Below, in pieces: positions 28,728 through 31,712 of a stretch of DNA of 31,712 nucleotides. This stretch comes from Terrimonas sp964445775 (GTDB lineage: Bacteria > Bacteroidota > Bacteroidia > Chitinophagales > Chitinophagaceae), in the NCBI GenBank assembly GCA_964445775.1, contig CAYUMH010000044.1, positions 1 to 31,712 on the forward strand. Reading direction: 5' to 3'. The number at the start of each line of letters is the position of its first letter. The stretch's first letter is position 1. The position numbers and the translations under genes are program-made. The notes below the pieces were generated by a model. That model saw only the letters and a program-made list of their open reading frames with translations. It did no database searches and was not told the origin of the DNA.

Positions 28728-28783
28728 ATTCAACATTCAACATTCATAATTCATCATTCCTAATTCATCATTCATCATTCAAC
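28728..28783 (-). repeat. Heptamer tandem array, right arm (8 units), inverted
   Basis: Eight in-phase 7-base units (ATTCAAC, ATTCATC, ATTCATA, ATTCCTA on the plus strand) read on the minus strand as GAAT-based heptamers like the left arm. The stretch 28747-28768 pairs with 28636-28657 at 21 of 22 positions, with 89 bases between them. The array runs over the stop and last two codons of tcdA. Confidence 0.88.
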
Positions 28784-29506
28784 AGTTTTCATCAAATCCC
28801 TTATCACCACCGAGGCGCAGGTAGCGCCGAATGTAGCGGGTAAATAGGAGATGGTACCGTACGCTGATTTTTTATAATTACGTCCGTCGGTCAGCATCAG
28901 CGATTCTTTAATGGGAGGCTCAGGTGAGTAAACGGCTTTAATACCCCTGTAAATACCATGTTTTTTTAAATTCTTACGTACCTGTTGTGCAAAGGGACAG
29001 ATATTTGTTTTGGATATGTCTACCACTCTTAACATAGTGGGATCTAATTTGGCGCCGGCTCCCATAGAGCTGATCACCGGGATCTTCTTTTCATAAGCGC
29101 CTTTTAAAAAAGTAAGTTTGGGTGTAATGCTGTCTATCGCGTCAATGATATAATCATATGGATGGGCCAGTAAAATATCTTCTACCGCTTCGGGGTTGAT
29201 AAAAGTTTTAATTACATGCAGGGTCAGTTCGGGGTTAATGGCTTTTAAACGTTCGGCCATAATATCCGCTTTACTTTGCCCGTGATTGGTAGCCAGCGCC
29301 GGCAATTGCCGGTTACGGTTACTGGGGTCTACCACATCGCCATCTACAATGGTCATGGTGCCAATGCCACCGCGGCAAATGAACTCTGCAGCGTAGGAAC
29401 CCACACCACCTAATCCTACGATCAGTACATGCGACTTACTCAACGCCATTAACTTCTCTTTCCCTATCAATAACTCGGTGCGTGATAACCAGCTAAAATC
29501 TTCCAT
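28775..29506 (-). CDS. tcdA: tRNA threonylcarbamoyladenosine dehydratase TcdA
   Basis: A 243-residue ThiF/E1-like protein of the TcdA (CsdL/YgdL) type, a cytoplasmic enzyme that uses ATP to cyclise N6-threonylcarbamoyladenosine at tRNA position 37. Visible are the nucleotide-binding loop GLGGVGSYAAE (31-41), DGDVVDPSNRNRQ (55-67) with the Arg of the E1 fold, and DAIDSITPK (122-130). The length fits the family. The start ATG overlaps the end of the tatD-like gene by 14 bases, so the two are probably translated in coupling. The final Val-Glu-stop codons lie inside the inverted heptamer array, meaning the C-terminus may have been shaped by the repeat. No classical terminator follows. Confidence 0.93.
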   Translation of the reverse strand: MEDFSWLSRTELLIGKEKLMALSKSHVLIVGLGGVGSYAAEFICRGGIGTMTIVDGDVVDPSNRNRQLPALATNHGQSKADIMAERLKAINPELTLHVIKTFINPEAVEDILLAHPYDYIIDAIDSITPKLTFLKGAYEKKIPVISSMGAGAKLDPTMLRVVDISKTNICPFAQQVRKNLKKHGIYRGIKAVYSPEPPIKESLMLTDGRNYKKSAYGTISYLPATFGATCASVVIRDLMKTVE

Positions 29507-30143
29507 GAAATACCGTATTAAAATTTACTTCGAGTTGCAAAAGAATCTCTTTTTCGTCAATATTCCTGATTTTGGCAGCAGATTTATACACATCCCTGAT
29601 GCTGGTATCTGCATCATCGGTTTCCAGGAATAACTGTGTTAAAGGCGTAGCCAAAAAACTCTCGGCAATGGCAGGCTGGGGCTGCAGCAGGCTTTTGCCA
29701 AAGGATAAATAATATCCCGCGTTTATAACAGGCTGTATAGTGCTTAGCTTATTATTAATGCCGTGAAAGATAACAGGGACTGTGGTTGTTTTTAATAACT
29801 GCAAGGTTTCGGCAAATGCTTTTACGCAATGTATGATCAGTGGTTTGCGATATTGTTGTGCCAGCAGTATCTGTGCTTTAAATACCTCTTTTTGTAAGTC
29901 CCAGTCCGTGCCGGTAATTTTATCCAGCCCGCATTCGCCCACGGCCAATAGCTGGTCGTCAGTTACCAGTCGCGCCAGTTGCTTTAACTCCTGGTCGCGG
30001 GTATCGGCCAAAAGATACCAGGGGTGCAGCCCTGCCGTATACAAGCCACTAACCTGCGGCGCGGTAAAACGCCGGTACTGGTTATACACCTGTACAACAT
30101 CTTCTTCCGTTACATTGTTATGGGTATGTATATTGTAATACAT
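29493..30143 (-). CDS. TatD-family metal-dependent hydrolase
   Basis: The reading frame opens at 30209, but the start at 30143 is preferred: it gives a 216-residue protein beginning MYYNIHTHN, with the metal-binding HxH (H6, H8) at its usual place. Other TatD motifs follow: GLHPWY, AVGECGLD with E70, PLIIHCVKA with H105, VIFHGIN with H127, and LFLETDDAD with D176. Members are amidohydrolase-fold nucleases or hydrolases, many with 3'-5' exonuclease activity on DNA. At 216 residues it is shorter than the usual 255-265, as seen in a compact form of Bacteroidota. It overlaps tcdA by 14 bases, implying an operon with no link to the PUL. Confidence 0.9.
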   Translation of the reverse strand: MYYNIHTHNNVTEEDVVQVYNQYRRFTAPQVSGLYTAGLHPWYLLADTRDQELKQLARLVTDDQLLAVGECGLDKITGTDWDLQKEVFKAQILLAQQYRKPLIIHCVKAFAETLQLLKTTTVPVIFHGINNKLSTIQPVINAGYYLSFGKSLLQPQPAIAESFLATPLTQLFLETDDADTSIRDVYKSAAKIRNIDEKEILLQLEVNFNTVFHGRF

Positions 30144-30178
30144 TGTTGCAATGTATTGTTTTTGAGCGGGAATCCAAA

Positions 30179-30201
30179 AACCGGTCTTGGGTAAACCGGT
30201 T
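30179..30201 (-). other. Inverted repeat upstream of the tatD-like gene
   Basis: AACCGGT (30179-30185) and ACCGGTT (30195-30201) form a 7-bp stem with a 9-base loop; read on the minus strand it is followed by a short T run. It lies 35 bases upstream of the chosen tatD start. It might be an attenuator or an operator for the divergent pair, or chance. Confidence 0.25.
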
Positions 30202-30238
30202 CTTATCATACATCAAGAATGCTCTGGCGGCAGGGGTT

Positions 30239-30246
30239 TACCTTTG
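30239..30246 (+). promoter_or_regulatory. Bacteroidota -7 promoter box TAnnTTTG
   Basis: TACCTTTG matches the Bacteroidota -7 consensus TAnnTTTG exactly and lies 20 bases before the ATG at 30267. No convincing -33 TTG was seen at the expected distance. It supports transcription of the flavin oxidoreductase gene starting near 30252 and rules against the earlier in-frame ATG at 30219. Confidence 0.55.
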
Positions 30247-30266
30247 TAGTATTAAAAGCGATAATT

Positions 30267-31301
30267 ATGGAATTAGGAATAGGTATGTTTGGCGATCTGG
30301 CCATTGATGCAAAAACCGGTAAAACGCAGGATGCGAAAAGTAAACTGCATGAAATACTGGAACAGATAAAACTGGCGGATGAAGTGGGCCTGGATGTATT
30401 TGGTTTAGGCGAACACCATCGTCCTGACTATGCAGTATCGGCACCTGATATTGTATTGGCCGCTGCGGCAAGTGTTACCAAGTATATTAAACTCATGAGC
30501 ACGGTTACGGTACTCAGTTCGGCCGAGCCGGTGAATGTGTACCAGAATTATTCCACCATCGACCTGTTATCCAATGGCCGTGCTGAAATTGGTGTGGGCC
30601 GCGGCAGCTTTATAGAATCATTCCCCCTGTTTGGATATAACTTAAAAGATTATGACCAGTTGTTCGAAGAAAAGCTGGACCTGCTTTTACAGATCAATAA
30701 TAAGGAAGTAGTAAACTGGAAAGGCAAATTACGGGCTCCGCTGGTTGATCAGACTGTTTACCCGCGAGCCGTGAATAATGGTAAATTACCTATATGGATT
30801 GCCGTGGGCGGTACGCCGGAATCAGTACAACGTGCTGCCAGGTTAGGGCTGCCTTTAATTGTAGCCATCATTGGTGGTATGCCCAAACAATTTAAACCCC
30901 TGATCGATTTTTATAAACAGGAATACAAACGTCATGGTCATGATGAAAGCAAAATGCAGATCGGTATTCATTCGCATAGTTTTGTAAGCGACCAGGAACA
31001 GTCCATTGAAGGATACTTTACCAACTATGCGGCTCAAATGGACAGGGTAGGACAAAGCAGGGGCTGGCCTCCTTATGCCAAATCGCAGTATGATGGTGGC
31101 CGTACAAAGGAAGGGGCATTATTTATTGGCGACCCCTCAGCAGTGACCGATAAAATATTGTATATGCACGAACTGTTTGGTATTACCCGCTTTATTGCCC
31201 ATATGGATGTGGGTGCGCCTTCGCACAAGGAAATGATGAAATCCATTGAGCTGTTTGGCACCAGGGTAGCACCGGTAGTGCGCAAGGCTTTAAAAGGATA
31301 G
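30267..31301 (+). CDS. LLM-class (luciferase-like) flavin-dependent oxidoreductase
   Basis: The start at 30267 gives 344 residues beginning MELGIGMFGD; an in-frame ATG at 30219 would add 16 residues but lies upstream of the promoter box. It matches the bacterial luciferase-like monooxygenase superfamily: ADEVGLDVFGLGEHHRPDY near residues 40-58, ISL-type strand KLMSTVTVLSSAEPVNVYQ, LLSNGRAEIGVGRGS, and PIWIAVGGTPESVQRAARLGLPLIVAIIGG. Such cytoplasmic proteins bind reduced FMN or F420 and oxidise varied substrates; Bacteroidota members are presumed FMN-dependent. The substrate is unknown. The gene stands alone between a divergent tatD-tcdA pair and a strong terminator. Confidence 0.9.
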   Translation: MELGIGMFGDLAIDAKTGKTQDAKSKLHEILEQIKLADEVGLDVFGLGEHHRPDYAVSAPDIVLAAAASVTKYIKLMSTVTVLSSAEPVNVYQNYSTIDLLSNGRAEIGVGRGSFIESFPLFGYNLKDYDQLFEEKLDLLLQINNKEVVNWKGKLRAPLVDQTVYPRAVNNGKLPIWIAVGGTPESVQRAARLGLPLIVAIIGGMPKQFKPLIDFYKQEYKRHGHDESKMQIGIHSHSFVSDQEQSIEGYFTNYAAQMDRVGQSRGWPPYAKSQYDGGRTKEGALFIGDPSAVTDKILYMHELFGITRFIAHMDVGAPSHKEMMKSIELFGTRVAPVVRKALKG

Positions 31302-31331
31302 TGATATTTACCTTTATATATAGTAGATAGT

Positions 31332-31364
31332 AAAACGGAACAGTGAGCCACTGTTCCGTTTTTT
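31332..31364. terminator. Bidirectional terminator, 14-bp perfect stem
   Basis: Bases 31332-31345 pair perfectly with 31349-31362 around a 3-base AGC loop, with A4 at one base and T6 at the other. It lies 30 bases after the oxidoreductase stop and directly abuts the stop codon (31365-31363) of the minus-strand LytTR gene, so it serves both convergent genes. Confidence 0.92.
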
Positions 31365-31712
31365 AATTTTGTATCAAAATATGTTGTTCCTGTGTCAGAA
31401 GCCTGTATCCTGCAATATTGGCCCGCGATACCGGCACGGGTTGTTCCATCAGGTCAACGGTTAACTTAAGTCCCTGTGCATTGCCTTCCACTTCTTTTAC
31501 CCTGGTGCTGTTTACCAGCCAGCCCCGGTGACTGCGATACATATATGGCTGCATTTTTAGCTGTTCGGCAATATTGGTTAACGTGTTACGCAGCATGGTT
31601 GTTTGTAAACGGGTACCATCGGCCCAAAAAATATTTACATAATTATCCAAAGCCTGCACGGCCAGTAATTGTTGTTCCTGTAATATAAGCCGGTCGGCCT
31701 GGTTTTCCCCGG
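31363..31712 (-). CDS. LytTR-type DNA-binding regulator, C-terminal part (cut by window edge)
   Basis: The open frame runs from the right edge of the window to a TAA at 31365-31363, giving about 115 residues of the C-terminus. It fits the LytTR DNA-binding domain: ILQEQQLLAVQALDNYVNIF, then the TRLQTTMLRNTLTNIAEQL helix, MYRSHRGWLVNSTRVKEV, and PVPVSRANIAGYRLL near the end. The reading continues upstream without a stop, so a GTG at 31659 is not the real start. In this family an N-terminal receiver domain or membrane segment is usual, but it is outside the window. Target genes cannot be inferred; there is no sign that it controls the PUL. Confidence 0.88.
   Translation of the reverse strand, partial: GENQADRLILQEQQLLAVQALDNYVNIFWADGTRLQTTMLRNTLTNIAEQLKMQPYMYRSHRGWLVNSTRVKEVEGNAQGLKLTVDLMEQPVPVSRANIAGYRLLTQEQHILIQN

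Noticed and set aside
28589..28783. CRISPR array or insertion-sequence ends
   Set aside because: The period is 7 bases with no spacers, so not CRISPR. About 70 bases between the arms hold no transposase or target duplication, so not an insertion sequence; at most a small palindromic element.
30144..30209. Longer N-terminus for the tatD-like protein
   Set aside because: The extra 22 residues do not resemble the family, and the HxH metal motif would no longer sit near the N-terminus.
31476..31688. 70-codon plus-strand open frame at the right end
   Set aside because: Antisense to the clearly recognisable LytTR domain, with no supporting signal.

Overview
The window looks like a chromosomal piece of a Bacteroidota bacterium, most likely a soil-type Chitinophagaceae (Chitinophaga/Niastella-like). 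This rests on SusC/SusD pairs, a hybrid two-component regulator, a type IX secretion sorting domain, lipoprotein signals followed by charged residues, a Bacteroidota-type TAnnTTTG promoter, and weak Shine-Dalgarno sequences. The family-level placement is inferred from protein style, not from a marker gene.

Layout. (1) 12-6167 (+): a giant secreted surface protein with five repeats of exactly 83 residues, two ASH-like domains, several CARDB-like domains and a C-terminal sorting domain. It ends at a strong terminator, and a second bidirectional hairpin separates it from the convergent next gene. (2) 6304-10386 (-): a hybrid two-component sensor/regulator (HTCS), divergent from the locus it probably controls. 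(3) 10719-28583 (+): a polysaccharide utilization locus (PUL) of ten genes: a tandem-CHRD lipoprotein, SusC1/SusD1, SusC2/SusD2, GH88 unsaturated glucuronyl hydrolase, GH29 alpha-L-fucosidase, GH20 beta-hexosaminidase, and two tandem DUF2264 proteins with twin-arginine (Tat) signals. (4) 28589-28783: two heptamer tandem arrays in inverted orientation, bridging the PUL end and the next gene. (5) 29493-30143 and 28775-29506 (-): tatD-like hydrolase and tcdA, overlapping by 14 bp. (6) 30267-31301 (+): a luciferase-like flavin oxidoreductase with a recognisable promoter. (7) From 31363 (-) to the right edge: the C-terminal part of a LytTR response regulator, separated from the oxidoreductase by a 14-bp-stem terminator.

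How the genes work together (inference). The HTCS would sense an oligosaccharide in the periplasm and switch on the divergent operon. Two SusC/SusD pairs would capture and import glycans, and periplasmic exo-enzymes would remove unsaturated glucuronyl, L-fucosyl and N-acetylhexosaminyl groups, with the DUF2264 pair acting on a further, probably uronic, sugar. The target would be a fucose-, hexosamine- and uronate-containing heteroglycan. The window has no endo-enzyme, polysaccharide lyase or sulfatase, so the enzyme that makes the GH88 substrate must lie elsewhere. The least explained items are the CHRD lipoprotein heading the PUL, the Tat-exported DUF2264 duplication, three helically phased repeats in the HTCS-PUL spacer, the inverted heptamer arrays, and the exact 83-residue repeats of the surface protein. 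No RNA gene, CRISPR array or insertion sequence was seen.
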